Origin: SHZT01 sp945889655
GTDB lineage: Bacteria > Gemmatimonadota > Gemmatimonadetes > Gemmatimonadales > GWC2-71-9
Assembly (NCBI GenBank): GCA_945889655.1
Contig: CAMDCH010000001.1
Location: 1 to 45,116 of the forward strand
Direction of reading: 5' to 3'
Length of the DNA: 45,116 nt
Positions 1-8,047 of this stretch are shown in pieces (positions within the stretch are counted from its first letter, which is position 1; every line of letters begins with the position of its first letter). The position numbers and the translations under genes were made by a program. The notes under the pieces are model-generated. The model ran no database searches. It was not told where the DNA came from and saw nothing but the letters and a program-made list of their open reading frames with translations.

Positions 1-144
1 GTGTCGCACGGGGGCACTCGACCGGCAGCCAGCGAGGATACCTGAAGGCATGTCGCTGCCGGCCGTGTGACCCCGTGCTCCACAGCGCTCATCGGGTCTC
101 CCCTCGCTGTGCCTACGCTCGGTTACATTCGGACTTAGGACAGC
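1..144. other. left-edge non-coding stretch
   Basis: I see no convincing gene here; it is the region upstream of the solute-binding lipoprotein gene. An AGGA lies about 6 nt before the ATG at 145 and may serve as its ribosome binding site. No promoter is clear by eye. Confidence 0.4.
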
Positions 145-1536
145 ATGCCTGCTACCCGGATCCAGCTCACACTCACGGCACTGATGCTCGCGGCACTCGC
201 CGCGTGCGGTCGTACTCCGGCCGCCGCGCCGGTGCCGACCGCCGCCGCGCCGTCCGCAGGCGCTTGCGTCGTCGCGGGTGAAGGACCTTCGGCCGAGCGG
301 CTCACCGTCGCCTTTACCGAGCCGCTGTCTCCCAGCCGGCCGGCCGAAGCCGCCACGCGCGCGGCAGCAATCATTTTTCGCCACCTCTACGAGCCGCTGG
401 TCCGCGTGACCTGCGACGGCCATGTCCTGCCCGGCGCCGCGGAGTCGTGGACCACGCCTGACAGCGGGCGGAGCTGGATCTTCAAGCTCCGTCGTACCCT
501 GCGGTTCTGGGACGACTCGGGCGTGCCAACGTCCGAGATCCTCGAGAGCTGGAAGGGTTACGAGACCGAGGCGGGCTACGTCCCATGGGCGGGCATCGCG
601 CGCGCGCGGGTAGTGGACGATCAGCGCGTCGCGGTCTACATGAAGAATCCCTCGGCGGAGTTCCCGAAGACGCTGGGCGACCACAGGCTCGCGATTGCGG
701 TCCAGCTCCGGCGCTCCGAGTGGCCCATGGGGACCGGGCCGTACCGGCCGGTTCTCGAGACGGACAGCACCCTGACGGTCGAGTGGTGGGATGGGAACCG
801 GCGACGTCCCGAGGGCGCACCCAAGTCCATCGACTTCATCTCGATGGGGACGCGCGGGGCGCGGGACCGGCTGGACCAGGGGCTGGACGCGCTCATCGCG
901 GAAGATTCGACACTGCTCGCGTACGCCGTGGCGCGGGGGATGGCGGCGACGCCCCTCCCGTGGGACCGCACGTATGTCCTCTTCGTGCCGACCAACGACC
1001 GCCTCCATGCGCCGGTTGACGGTCCGCGCGACGGGTTTCTCGAATCGGTGGCGCGCGACGCCGTCGGTGCCGAGGCGCAGGTGTCGCCGCGAGGCCAGGG
1101 GTGGCGCGCTGAAGCATGCCCGCGCGGGGCGTCGGCCGGGGTGGACCCGGTGAGCCAGGCGCGGCGCGTGGTCTATTTCTCGGAGGATGCGACGGCTCGT
1201 GAGCTGGCACATCGGCTCGTCGCCTTTGCGGGCGCGCCGGGCCAGGGCGGGGAGTGGCTGGTGGAGGCGTACCGCCAGCCGACGGGAGCGCGCACGTTTC
1301 CGTTCGCGGTGGGGCTGGAGCGGAGCGCGTGGCAGCAGGCGCTGGCGCGCGGGAACGAGGTCGCCTTCGTGATCGGCCTGCCAGGGCTGGGTGAGATGGT
1401 CTGCGCCAGGCCGGGGCGGCCCGAAGGCGCCTGGTTCCCGCTGATCGACACCCGCGTGCGCGTGGCCCTCCGTCCCGGCGCGGGCGCCTGGTCGGCGGAC
1501 CACGATGGCGTTCCGCACGTGCGAGACCTCCCGTGA
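145..1536 (+). CDS. family 5 ABC-type solute-binding lipoprotein
   Basis: This 463-aa protein starts with a lipoprotein signal peptide (hydrophobic run ending LAALAAC, Cys about residue 21) followed by an Ala/Pro-rich linker. The body resembles extracellular solute-binding proteins of peptide/nickel transporters (SBP_bac_5): a segment with LYEPLVR about residues 80-90, then AESWTTPDSGRSWIFKLR, a typical family 5 signature near residue 100. It is shorter than the usual 500-550 aa, and the C-terminal half is poorly conserved by eye. No permease or ATPase gene is adjacent. Its stop overlaps the histidine kinase start by 4 nt, so I infer that it is a ligand-binding partner for that two-component system rather than a transporter subunit. 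The family call is fairly good; the sensory role is inference. Confidence 0.75.
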   Translation: MPATRIQLTLTALMLAALAACGRTPAAAPVPTAAAPSAGACVVAGEGPSAERLTVAFTEPLSPSRPAEAATRAAAIIFRHLYEPLVRVTCDGHVLPGAAESWTTPDSGRSWIFKLRRTLRFWDDSGVPTSEILESWKGYETEAGYVPWAGIARARVVDDQRVAVYMKNPSAEFPKTLGDHRLAIAVQLRRSEWPMGTGPYRPVLETDSTLTVEWWDGNRRRPEGAPKSIDFISMGTRGARDRLDQGLDALIAEDSTLLAYAVARGMAATPLPWDRTYVLFVPTNDRLHAPVDGPRDGFLESVARDAVGAEAQVSPRGQGWRAEACPRGASAGVDPVSQARRVVYFSEDATARELAHRLVAFAGAPGQGGEWLVEAYRQPTGARTFPFAVGLERSAWQQALARGNEVAFVIGLPGLGEMVCARPGRPEGAWFPLIDTRVRVALRPGAGAWSADHDGVPHVRDLP

Positions 1537-3233
1537 AATTCCGGACGCGGCTGCTGCTCGCGTTCGCGGCAGTCGTCGTGGCGCCGCTGATCACGCTGAT
1601 TGTTGGCATCCGCTACGAGTTCGGCGAACGGCTCGAAGGACAGTACCGGGAACGCCTGGAGCGCATCGCGTCGCTGATTGACGCTGATTTGCAGGTGGAA
1701 GCGACGGATCTCGAGCGCCGGATCCAGACGATTACCGCGGACATAGCGTCGGACAATCGTTTCAGGCTCGCGCTCGCTGGGCAGGCCGACCGCCGGTACA
1801 TCCTCGACTATTCGCCGCGCATGATGGAACAGGGTGGACTCGCCACGCTCTGGATACAGGATTCGTCCGGGCGAATTCTCTCTTCCGGTCACTACCGCAA
1901 CGAGTTCGACCGCATCGTCCGTCTGTTGCCGTCGGCGGACGCCCGGTTTCTGAAGGTCCGACTCCCAGACGGGAACCGCGTGGTCTTTGCGCGCAGGGAA
2001 GGCATCGCGGTCGGGGCGGCCCGTCTCTCCCTGGTCGCCGGCGTCGACGGTCCCGCGCTACTCGCCCGTTACGCGTCGCCGGATTCGCAGGTCACCGTCC
2101 GGCTGCTGCTTCCGGAAGATTCGCTCCCGTCCCTCCCCGGCGCGGTTTCGCAAGTCCTCGCGCAACCGTATGAGGACACCACGGTCGAAGGGGTTGCCGG
2201 CGGTGTGCGGATCATGGTGAGCCAGTCGCTCGGGCCGCTCGCCCAGGTCCGGCGGAACGTGGACCGCTGGTTCCTGGTGGCCGGCGTGGTGACCCTGGGG
2301 GCGGCGCTCGCCATCGCGTGGGCGCTGGCCAATCGTGTAAGTCAGCCCCTCGAAGATCTCGCCGAGAAGACCGCTCGGCTCGACCTCGAGCGGCTGGATG
2401 TTTCCTTTGTTGAGGAGGGGCAAGGGGAGGGGCAGGGGGAGGGTGAGGTCGCCGAGCTGGCGCGCACGCTCCAGCAGATGACGGACCGCCTGCGGGCCAG
2501 CATGGCCACGCTGCGGGAAGCCGAGCGGCGCGCGACCGTGGGCGACCTGGCCCGGCAGCTCAACCACGACATCAAGAACGGTCTCGTGCCGGTGCGGAAT
2601 GTCTTTCGCCATCTCTCGCAGGTGGCGACGGAGAACCCGGCGCAGCTTCCGGCGATCATGCTCGAGCGGCAGGGAACCATCGAGGCGGGGATTACCTATC
2701 TCGAGAACCTCGCCCGCAACTACGCGCGCCTGACACCCGCGCTCGACCGCCAGCCCAGCAATCTGAATGCAATCATCAATGAGGTCGTGCCCCCACTCGG
2801 CACGGGGGCACACCTCGAGCTGGATCTCGCGCCCGGGTTGCCGGACGTGGCGGCGGACCCGCTCGTGCTGCGGCGGATACTGGAGAATCTCGTGAGCAAC
2901 GCGGTCGAGAGTCTCGATGAGGGAGGGGGACAGGTGACCGTGATCACGCGCGGCGGTGGAAACGGAACGGGCGCCTCTTCCGTAGTTCGGCTGACGGTGG
3001 CGGACCAGGGGCGGGGGATGACGGAGCAGGAGCTGGAGCGCGCGTTCCAGGATTTCTACACGACCAAGGCGGGCGGGACCGGCCTGGGGCTCTCGATCGT
3101 TCGCCGCCTTGTGCTTGATCTGAACGGAAGCATGCGCGTAGAGACGGCGCCGAAGAACGGCACTCGCTTCATCATCGATCTGCCGGCAGCGGGCCCACCC
3201 GCCAACCCGCCTACCCGCCTACCCGCCCCATGA
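1533..3233 (+). CDS. membrane-bound NtrB-like sensor histidine kinase
   Basis: This 566-aa kinase has an N-terminal transmembrane helix (residues about 7-27), a periplasmic sensor region of about 200 residues, a second helix near 250-268, a HAMP-like segment (NRVSQPLEDLAEKTARLD), and a dimerization helix with phospho-acceptor His345 in LNHDIKNGL. The ATPase domain shows an N box (ENLVSNAVES), G1 (DQGRGM) and G2 (GGTGLGLSIV). It starts at GTG 1533 inside the end of the solute-binding gene and overlaps the regulator ATG, so the three genes are probably cotranslated. It should phosphorylate the downstream sigma-54 activator. Two oddities are visible: a low-complexity EGQGEGQGEGE run after HAMP, and a C-terminal tail PANPPTRLPAP encoded by an octamer repeat that extends past the normal end of the ATPase fold. 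Confidence 0.9.
   Translation: MKFRTRLLLAFAAVVVAPLITLIVGIRYEFGERLEGQYRERLERIASLIDADLQVEATDLERRIQTITADIASDNRFRLALAGQADRRYILDYSPRMMEQGGLATLWIQDSSGRILSSGHYRNEFDRIVRLLPSADARFLKVRLPDGNRVVFARREGIAVGAARLSLVAGVDGPALLARYASPDSQVTVRLLLPEDSLPSLPGAVSQVLAQPYEDTTVEGVAGGVRIMVSQSLGPLAQVRRNVDRWFLVAGVVTLGAALAIAWALANRVSQPLEDLAEKTARLDLERLDVSFVEEGQGEGQGEGEVAELARTLQQMTDRLRASMATLREAERRATVGDLARQLNHDIKNGLVPVRNVFRHLSQVATENPAQLPAIMLERQGTIEAGITYLENLARNYARLTPALDRQPSNLNAIINEVVPPLGTGAHLELDLAPGLPDVAADPLVLRRILENLVSNAVESLDEGGGQVTVITRGGGNGTGASSVVRLTVADQGRGMTEQELERAFQDFYTTKAGGTGLGLSIVRRLVLDLNGSMRVETAPKNGTRFIIDLPAAGPPANPPTRLPAP
3196..3229 (+). repeat. octamer tandem repeat (CCCGCCTA type) inside kinase C-terminus
   Basis: About four copies of an 8-nt unit (CCCGCCAA, CCCGCCTA, CCCGCCTA, CCCGCCCC) form the last codons of the histidine kinase gene just before the regulator ATG. 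The same unit, on the other strand, recurs at 45031-45100. Confidence 0.8.
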
Positions 3234-4588
3234 CGCTCGTTCTCATCGTGGATGATGTCCCCGCCATGTCGGAGCAGTACGCCTACGACCTCAAGCGGCT
3301 CGGCGGATTCGATACGCTCACCGCTGCCGATGGCCGGCAAGCGCTCGAGGTGCTCGAGCGTGAGCCGGTGGACTGCATGATCCTGGACCTCGAGATGCCG
3401 GTACTGGACGGGTTCGGGGTTCTCCAGGCGCTCAAGCAGAAGAAGAGCGACCTGCCCGTGATCGTCTACACCGGCGCCGGCAACTTCGAGCGCTGCATCC
3501 AGGCGGTGCGGCTCGGCGCCTACGGGTTCATCGACAAGGCGGAGCCGGTCGAGCGGGTTGTCGCGGAGGTCGAGAAGGCCATCGAGCGCCGGCAGCTCGT
3601 GGCCGAGGTGTCGGGATTGAAGCGGAGGCTGGGACCGGATTCGCCGCTGGTTGGCGGCAGCTCGGCCATCCGGAAACTCCAGGAGTCCATCGCGCGCGTG
3701 GCGCCCATTCCCAGTCCGGTCCTGATCGTCGGCGAGAGCGGGACAGGCAAAGAGCTGGTCGCGCGCGAGCTTCACCGCCTGGGTCCCGGTGGTGCCAACG
3801 CGCCTTACGTCGCGGTCAACAGTGCGGCGTTACCGGAGCAACTGGTCGAGAGCGAGCTGTTCGGTCATGAGCGTGGGGCGTTCACCGGCGCGGCGCAGCT
3901 CAGGCAGGGGGCGTTCGAGGCGGCGGGGAAGGGCACCATCTTCCTGGACGAGATCGGCGAGCTCCCTCTTCCAGCTCAGGCCAAGCTCCTTCGCGTTCTT
4001 GAGGACCGGAAGCTCACCAGGCTCGGCGGCAACCGGACGGTGAACGTCGAGTCGCGTGTCGTTGCTGCTACTAATCGCGACCTCGATGCCGAGGTGGCGG
4101 AGAAGCGGTTCCGGCAGGATCTCCTGTTCAGGCTGAACGTCCACATCATCCACGTTCCGCCGCTCCGGGATCGCCTGGCGGATGTGGCCGAGCTGGTCGA
4201 GCGCTTTGTCGCTTCCATGTGCGTGCGCTTTGCCATGAAGCAGAAGACGGTCGAGCCAGGTGTGCTCAAGGCGCTGGCTGGCTATGACTGGAAGCGGAAT
4301 AACGTTCGCGAGCTGCGCAACGTGGTCGAGCGGATGATTATTGCTTCGGATGGCGATCTCATCACCGTCGCGGATATCCCAACCGAGATCCAGTTGGAGA
4401 GTCGGGTGGGTGGGCCGGAGGCGGGGACCTTCGCGCGGATGAAGGAAGACGCCGAGCGGGAGATCGTGAAGGCGGCGCTGGAGCGGAATGAGTGGCAGAT
4501 CACGAAGACCGCAAAGGAGCTGGGTCTCGCGGATCATGCGAGCTTGCACAAGATCATGAAGAGGTTGGGGCTGGCGAGGGCCAAGTAG
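3230..4588 (+). CDS. NtrC-family sigma-54-dependent response regulator
   Basis: This 452-aa regulator has a receiver domain (residues 1-120; acidic pair D8/D9, phospho-acceptor D53 in ILDLEMP, conserved Lys in FIDKAEP) and an AAA+ domain from about residue 138. The AAA+ domain has Walker A GESGTGKE, the sigma-54 contact loop GAFTGA, Walker B IFLDEIGE and an arginine-finger region FRQDLLFRLN. A C-terminal Fis-type helix-turn-helix lies in the last 45 residues (WQITKTAKELGLADHASLHKI). It should activate RNA polymerase-sigma54 when phosphorylated by the overlapping upstream kinase (4-nt ATGA overlap). Target genes cannot be seen from the window. Length and all motifs are normal. Confidence 0.95.
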   Translation: MTLVLIVDDVPAMSEQYAYDLKRLGGFDTLTAADGRQALEVLEREPVDCMILDLEMPVLDGFGVLQALKQKKSDLPVIVYTGAGNFERCIQAVRLGAYGFIDKAEPVERVVAEVEKAIERRQLVAEVSGLKRRLGPDSPLVGGSSAIRKLQESIARVAPIPSPVLIVGESGTGKELVARELHRLGPGGANAPYVAVNSAALPEQLVESELFGHERGAFTGAAQLRQGAFEAAGKGTIFLDEIGELPLPAQAKLLRVLEDRKLTRLGGNRTVNVESRVVAATNRDLDAEVAEKRFRQDLLFRLNVHIIHVPPLRDRLADVAELVERFVASMCVRFAMKQKTVEPGVLKALAGYDWKRNNVRELRNVVERMIIASDGDLITVADIPTEIQLESRVGGPEAGTFARMKEDAEREIVKAALERNEWQITKTAKELGLADHASLHKIMKRLGLARAK

Positions 4589-4651
4589 CCACTATTGCCT
4601 TGCTACTCGGTCGTCGTCAGCAGCGGGCTTTGACCTAGAAGTCGTTCCCCC

Positions 4652-6061
4652 TTACGGGACCAACTCGCGTATCACGCCATCGGCCTTGTTCAATAGGAAG
4701 ACGCGATTCTCGAGCCCGACTCCGAACCTGAGATCGGCGCGGCCGGCCGGTGAGCGTCCGGCCGCAGTCGCGGCGTCGCCCAGCACCTGAAGAAACCGCC
4801 TTGGCGCACCGCCGCCGCTCGCGAACAGAACCCGGCGGAAGTTGCCACCGCCCTGCGGAAGGCGGTCGGCATCGAATGCGAACATCTCGCCGCTGGGGAA
4901 ATCGGCGAACAGCACCTGGTTCCGCAGCGCGGTGAGCGGTCCGGCCCGGTAGACGATCACGCCGGTGACGGCCACGTTGCCGAGGAGCAAGGGATCGCGA
5001 TGATCGTATTCGACCACCGGGTACAGCACGTTCGTGTCGCCGCGAACGCCCTCGGTGCTCACGATGCCGCGCCCGGCCACGCGATAGCTGCCTTCCCAGA
5101 TGTTCCACCCCAGGTTGGCCCCGGACCGCACGAGTGAAATCTTCTCGACGGCGTTCTGGCCGATGTCGCTCATGAACATGTTGCCGTTGGCGGGATCCCA
5201 GCCGAACCGCTGGGGATTCCGCACGCCGGAGGCGTAGATCTCCTTCAGCGCGCCTGACGGTCCTCCCTGCGCCCACGGGTTCGTCGCCGGGATACCGTAC
5301 TTCCCATTGGGCGAGCTGGTGCCGAGGGGATCAATTCGAAGAATCTTGCCGAAGATCGAGGCGGCGTTCTGGGCCATGTTCAGCGGGTCGCCGCCGCTCC
5401 CGCCGTCCGCGACTCCAACGTAGAGGAGCCCGAAGTCGGGCTGTCCGGAACGCGCCAGCGGATTGAAGGCGAGCATGCCGCCGTTGTGGTTGGCGAACGG
5501 CTGCTCGATGCGGAGCAACTGCTTCGGCGCGTCACCGTCATAGGTGGGAGAGGCGGGACTCCTGGCGCGCCACTCGTGCAGCGCGGTGTGGTGCGTGTTG
5601 CCTCCGCCGCCGGGCCGGTAGTCGACCGGGACACTTGTGTCGACCACATCTGACCAGGTGTAGAAGCGACCGTAGCCCGGCGTGCCGGCCTGGGCGAACT
5701 GCGGGTGGAACGCGAAGCTCTGGACTCCGCGTTCGCGTCCCCCCGACTGCACCTGGACGTTCCACTGCGCGGCATTCACGTCGAGGTACGGCGTGACGGT
5801 GCGGCCGTCGTAGCCAACGCTGTAGACCGGGCCGCGCATGTCGTTTACGAACAGGCGGCGCGTGCCGGGCTCGTCCACGAGGAGCATCATGCGGGCGGGA
5901 ACGCCGGCGATGTCCGGGACGCGGGCAAAGTCCGCGACGTTGACCACGATGGCGCGCGCCGTGTCGATGGGTGGAAGCGGGTCGCCGGTTTGCTGCGCGC
6001 ACGCCGGTGCGGCGAGCACGCTCATGACGAGAAAGGCAGACAGGATCGCGGATGTTTTCAT
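4652..6061 (-). CDS. exported PQQ-dependent sugar (glucose/sorbosone) dehydrogenase-like protein
   Basis: This 469-aa protein has a cleavable signal peptide (residues 1-22, ending AAPACA) and a six-bladed propeller of the soluble aldose sugar dehydrogenase (GSDH/YliI-like) family. Recognisable pieces are ERGVQSFAFHPQF, NHNGGMLAF, LYVGVADGGSGGDPLNMAQ, FGKILRIDP, YASGVRNPQRFGWDP, MSDIGQNAVEKI and LGWNIWEGSY. The family oxidises aldose sugars in the periplasm with PQQ bound in the propeller; some members bind no PQQ. It converges with the sigma-54 regulator, with about 60 nt between the two stops, and appears monocistronic. The start at 6061 opens the signal peptide. The substrate is unknown. 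Confidence 0.88.
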   Translation of the reverse strand: MKTSAILSAFLVMSVLAAPACAQQTGDPLPPIDTARAIVVNVADFARVPDIAGVPARMMLLVDEPGTRRLFVNDMRGPVYSVGYDGRTVTPYLDVNAAQWNVQVQSGGRERGVQSFAFHPQFAQAGTPGYGRFYTWSDVVDTSVPVDYRPGGGGNTHHTALHEWRARSPASPTYDGDAPKQLLRIEQPFANHNGGMLAFNPLARSGQPDFGLLYVGVADGGSGGDPLNMAQNAASIFGKILRIDPLGTSSPNGKYGIPATNPWAQGGPSGALKEIYASGVRNPQRFGWDPANGNMFMSDIGQNAVEKISLVRSGANLGWNIWEGSYRVAGRGIVSTEGVRGDTNVLYPVVEYDHRDPLLLGNVAVTGVIVYRAGPLTALRNQVLFADFPSGEMFAFDADRLPQGGGNFRRVLFASGGGAPRRFLQVLGDAATAAGRSPAGRADLRFGVGLENRVFLLNKADGVIRELVP

Positions 6062-6124
6062 GTGGCCGTCGGGGTTCGGGGTGGAGTAGGTGAAACGCTA
6101 CCCCGGGATGTAGCTCGAGGGCAA

Positions 6125-6391
6125 CGGGTGGGCGCGTCGCGGGCCGTAACCCAGGCGGTGTGGAGTAGCGGCCTGACCAAGCGCGCCACCTGTCACACCT
6201 TCCGGCATTCATTTGCGACCCACCTTCTCGAGAGCGGTGCGGACATCCGGACCGTCCAGGAGCTCCTGGGCCATCGGGACGTTTCCACCACCATGCTCTA
6301 TACCCATGTCCTGAATCGAGGCGGGCTCGGCGTTCGGAGTCCGGCGGACCGGAGTGACTTCCAGGACCTGCTTGCAGGCATGGCGGATTAG
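6125..6391 (+). pseudogene. intI: 3' remnant of an integron integrase gene (intI)
   Basis: The frame encodes about 88 residues matching the C-terminal end of integron tyrosine recombinases. It has box II HTFRHSFATHLLE with the catalytic His and Arg, then DIRTVQELLGH with the second His, and TTMLYTHVLNRGG with the nucleophilic Tyr. The tail GVRSPADR is typical of IntI rather than XerC/D. Intact IntI is about 320-340 aa; the N-terminal domain, box I Arg and the IntI-specific insert are missing. The upstream part of the same open frame is antisense to the sugar dehydrogenase gene and is not recombinase. The remnant lies directly before the first cassette and is codirectional with the cassettes, unlike most integrons where intI diverges from them. 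It cannot be an active recombinase. Confidence 0.88.
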
Positions 6392-6466
6392 GCTGCGAAG
6401 GCGTAGGATGAGCGTGTTAGGCTGCAAGACGGAACCACGACCACGCAGGTCCAATACTAGTTAGAC
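6392..6466 (+). other. attI: attI-like region with cassette insertion point GTTAGAC
   Basis: This is the stretch between the intI stop and the first cassette. The core site GTTAGAC (6460-6466) fits the integron 1R consensus GTTRRRY, and recombination would fall between G6460 and T6461. It is followed by GGCGCC, and the 13 bases from 6460 are the exact complement of the right end of cassette 1 at 6722-6734. Two further near-copies, ATTAGGCTGC near 6388 and GTTAGGCTGC near 6416, could be attI accessory repeats or decayed insertion points. attI cannot be proven without an intact integrase. Confidence 0.6.
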
Positions 6467-6485
6467 GGCGCCACCGGAGGCTAAC

Positions 6486-6716
6486 ATGTCTCAACCCGAG
6501 TCCCCGCTAGGACGTTCAATTGGCCTCGCCGGCGTCATTCGCTGGCTCATCGCCGTGGTGGCTGCGATCGCAATCGGTGCGGCATTCGCCGACGGCTACT
6601 ACGCTTTGGCCATCGCTGGCATCGTATTCCTTGTTGCTGCGGTGGCTCTTGGGTATCGGGCTTGGCGCGCTCGGCCGGCGGCCGGTGCTCCCCGCTCTCC
6701 GCAAAGGCCCTTGTGA
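6486..6716 (+). CDS. cassette 1: small two-helix membrane protein
   Basis: This 76-aa protein has two hydrophobic segments (about residues 13-31 and 36-56) and a basic Pro/Ala-rich tail. I do not recognise a family. It is the only gene of the first cassette (6461-6866). A GGAGG ribosome binding site lies at 6476-6480, five nt before the ATG, so the cassette carries its own translation signal. The attC begins 12 nt after the stop. It could be expressed from a promoter upstream in the intI remnant, but none is clear. Confidence 0.65.
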   Translation: MSQPESPLGRSIGLAGVIRWLIAVVAAIAIGAAFADGYYALAIAGIVFLVAAVALGYRAWRARPAAGAPRSPQRPL

Positions 6717-6727
6717 ACCAAGGCGCC

Positions 6728-6872
6728 GTCTAACAAGTGCTTGAAGCTGGCGAGCGCTCGCAAGTAAGGAAGAATTGCATATGTGCCCGCTGCATTTGAT
6801 ACACGTTGCCGGCCTGCACCTCCTTGCGCCGGATGAGCCGGCGCTCGCAGCTTAAGCGCAGCTCGGTTAGAC
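6728..6872 (+). other. attC: attC site 1
   Basis: The left core GTCTAAC (6728-6734) and right core GTTAGAC (6866-6872) are inverted repeats that extend to 10 bp (GCCGTCTAAC and GTTAGACGGC). The 145-bp site has the same internal layout as the next three: GCTTGAAG after the left core, then CAATTGCAT or a close variant, CTCCTTGCGCC, and the CTTAAGCGC block before the right core. Confidence 0.92.
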
Positions 6873-6905
6873 GGCAGCAACCTTCGTGGCTAGATTCGAA
6901 GTACG

Positions 6906-7109
6906 ATGATATTCCGCATTGAGATCGAGCGTGAGACGGACGGTCGCTGGCTGGCCGAGGTGCCGGACTTGGCTGGCGTCATGACGTACGGCGCCTCGCG
7001 CGATGAGGCTATGTCGCGCGTTCAGGCCCTGGCGCTGCGCGTCATTGCCGAGCGCCTCGAGCACGGCGAAGCTCAAGCCCAGCTGCAGATCACCTTCCAG
7101 GCTGCGTGA
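6906..7109 (+). CDS. hicB: cassette 2: HicB-like antitoxin
   Basis: This 67-aa protein matches the short HicB fold: IFRIEIERETDGRWLAEVPDLAGVMTYG followed by a helix with DEAMSRVQALALRVIAERLE. HicB antitoxins bind and neutralise HicA mRNA interferases. It lacks a C-terminal DNA-binding domain, as is common for the minimal type. It overlaps the toxin start by 4 nt (GTGA), with antitoxin first, the less common gene order. Toxin-antitoxin pairs are frequent passengers of chromosomal integrons and are thought to stabilise the arrays. Confidence 0.88.
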   Translation: MIFRIEIERETDGRWLAEVPDLAGVMTYGASRDEAMSRVQALALRVIAERLEHGEAQAQLQITFQAA

Positions 7110-7456
7110 GCACGTGGGGAGCCGCGCCGGCGCGTCGCGTGCTGGCTGCTCTCCTTCGTATCGGCTGGTCCCTCAAACGCTCATCCGGTTCCCACATGAC
7201 ACTCAGCCGGCCAGGCTGGGCCGACTATGCATTCGCCTTCCACGACTCCGAAGAGATCGGTCCCAAGATGCTTCCCGGATTGGAAAGCGGACCGGTCTTC
7301 AACCCGAAGATCTCTGATCAACGGCTGCCGTCTAACAAGCGCTTGAAGTTGCCGAGCGCGTTGTTTGGAACAATTGCATTCGTGCCCGCCGCCTTTGATC
7401 AGACGAGTCATCAATCCACCCTCCTTGCGCCGCAGCAGTCTACGCTCGCAGCTTAA
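7106..7456 (+). pseudogene. hicA: cassette 2: frameshifted HicA toxin gene
   Basis: The frame begins at GTG 7106 with a good HicA core: RVLAALLRIGWSLKRSSGSHMTLSRPG (the His in GSHM is the expected catalytic residue), then EEIGPKML. After that it departs from the family. The expected ending (IGKRTGLQPEDL and a stop at about 7317) is present in another frame, so a single-base loss near 7268-7275 (ATGCTTCCCGG) explains it. The present frame instead runs through the attC site to 7456, adding about 50 unrelated residues. A normal HicA is about 60-75 aa. The catalytic part is intact but the last helix is lost, so activity is doubtful. A sequencing error is the main alternative. Confidence 0.75.
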
Positions 7457-7473
7457 GCGCAACTCCGTTAGCC
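7330..7473 (+). other. attC: attC site 2
   Basis: The left core is GTCTAAC (7330-7336) and the right core GTTAGCC (7467-7473), giving a 144-bp site of the same internal sequence as attC 1. The bases before and through the left core (GCTGCCGTCTAAC, 7324-7336) are the exact complement of the left end of the same cassette at 6866-6878, the expected mark of a cassette inserted from a circular form. Confidence 0.93.
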
Positions 7474-7524
7474 AGCAGCTCCCGTAGCTGCCGCTCCAAC
7501 CCGTTCCGCCGTAAGATTCTGTGA

Positions 7525-7761
7525 ATGCCCACGGTTCTCAGATCTGGCCCGTACCGCTTCTTCTTCTATTCGGCCGATCGGGAAGAACCACCCCATGTGC
7601 ATGTAGCCCGGGATGATTGCCATGCCAAGTTCTGGCTCGAGCCGGCGCGGTTGGACCAAAGCACCGGGTTCGGCCGGGCAGAGTTGAGAAAGCTTGAGGT
7701 CCTAGTGCATCAGAACGCAGGCCCGCTTCGAAAGGCGTGGGATGACTACTTCACCACATGA
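7525..7761 (+). CDS. cassette 3: DUF4160 protein
   Basis: This 78-aa protein has the DUF4160 pattern: GPYRFFFYSADREEPPHVHVARDDCHAKFWLEP. The EPPHVHV motif is the hallmark of the family. Members are found beside DUF2442 proteins, and the pair has been suggested to be a toxin-antitoxin-like module; the biochemical role is not established. It overlaps the DUF2442 start by 20 nt, so the two are translationally coupled. Confidence 0.85.
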   Translation: MPTVLRSGPYRFFFYSADREEPPHVHVARDDCHAKFWLEPARLDQSTGFGRAELRKLEVLVHQNAGPLRKAWDDYFTT

Positions 7762-8047
7762 TCTCCGACAGGCATTGGCCCAAGACGTCCGCGTTGTCGA
7801 TGAAACCCTCATCGTCGACCTAGTGGACGGCCGGACCCTGTCAGTGCCCGTTGCCTGGTACCCTCGCCTCGCCCACGGCACTGCTGCCGAGCAAGCACAG
7901 TGGGAGTTGATAGGCCGAGGCCATGGGATCCATTGGGTGCAGCTGGACGAGGATATCGGCGTCGACGATCTGCTGGCGGGGCACCGTTCGGGGGAGTCCC
8001 AAGCATCGTTGCAGCGCTGGCTCCAATCCCGGAAGGCTGCTGGCTAA
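7742..8047 (+). CDS. cassette 3: DUF2442 protein
   Basis: This 101-aa protein has the DUF2442 core: LIVDLVDGRTLSVPVAWYPRLAHGTAAEQAQWELIGRGHGIHWVQLDEDIGVDDLLAG. It follows DUF4160 with a 20-nt overlap, the usual arrangement of this pair. Its TAA stop (8045-8047) lies inside the left attC core GGCTAAC, so the recombination site supplies the end of the gene. The ATG at 7742 is the start that overlaps DUF4160; no shorter candidate looks better. Confidence 0.85.
   Translation: MTTSPHDLRQALAQDVRVVDETLIVDLVDGRTLSVPVAWYPRLAHGTAAEQAQWELIGRGHGIHWVQLDEDIGVDDLLAGHRSGESQASLQRWLQSRKAAG

Noticed and set aside
5705..6124. Upstream part of the frame containing the intI remnant
   Set aside because: It is antisense to the sugar dehydrogenase gene and has no recombinase similarity.
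6480..6486. GGCTAAC before the cassette 1 ATG as an attC left core
   Set aside because: No attC body or right core follows; it overlaps the ribosome binding region.
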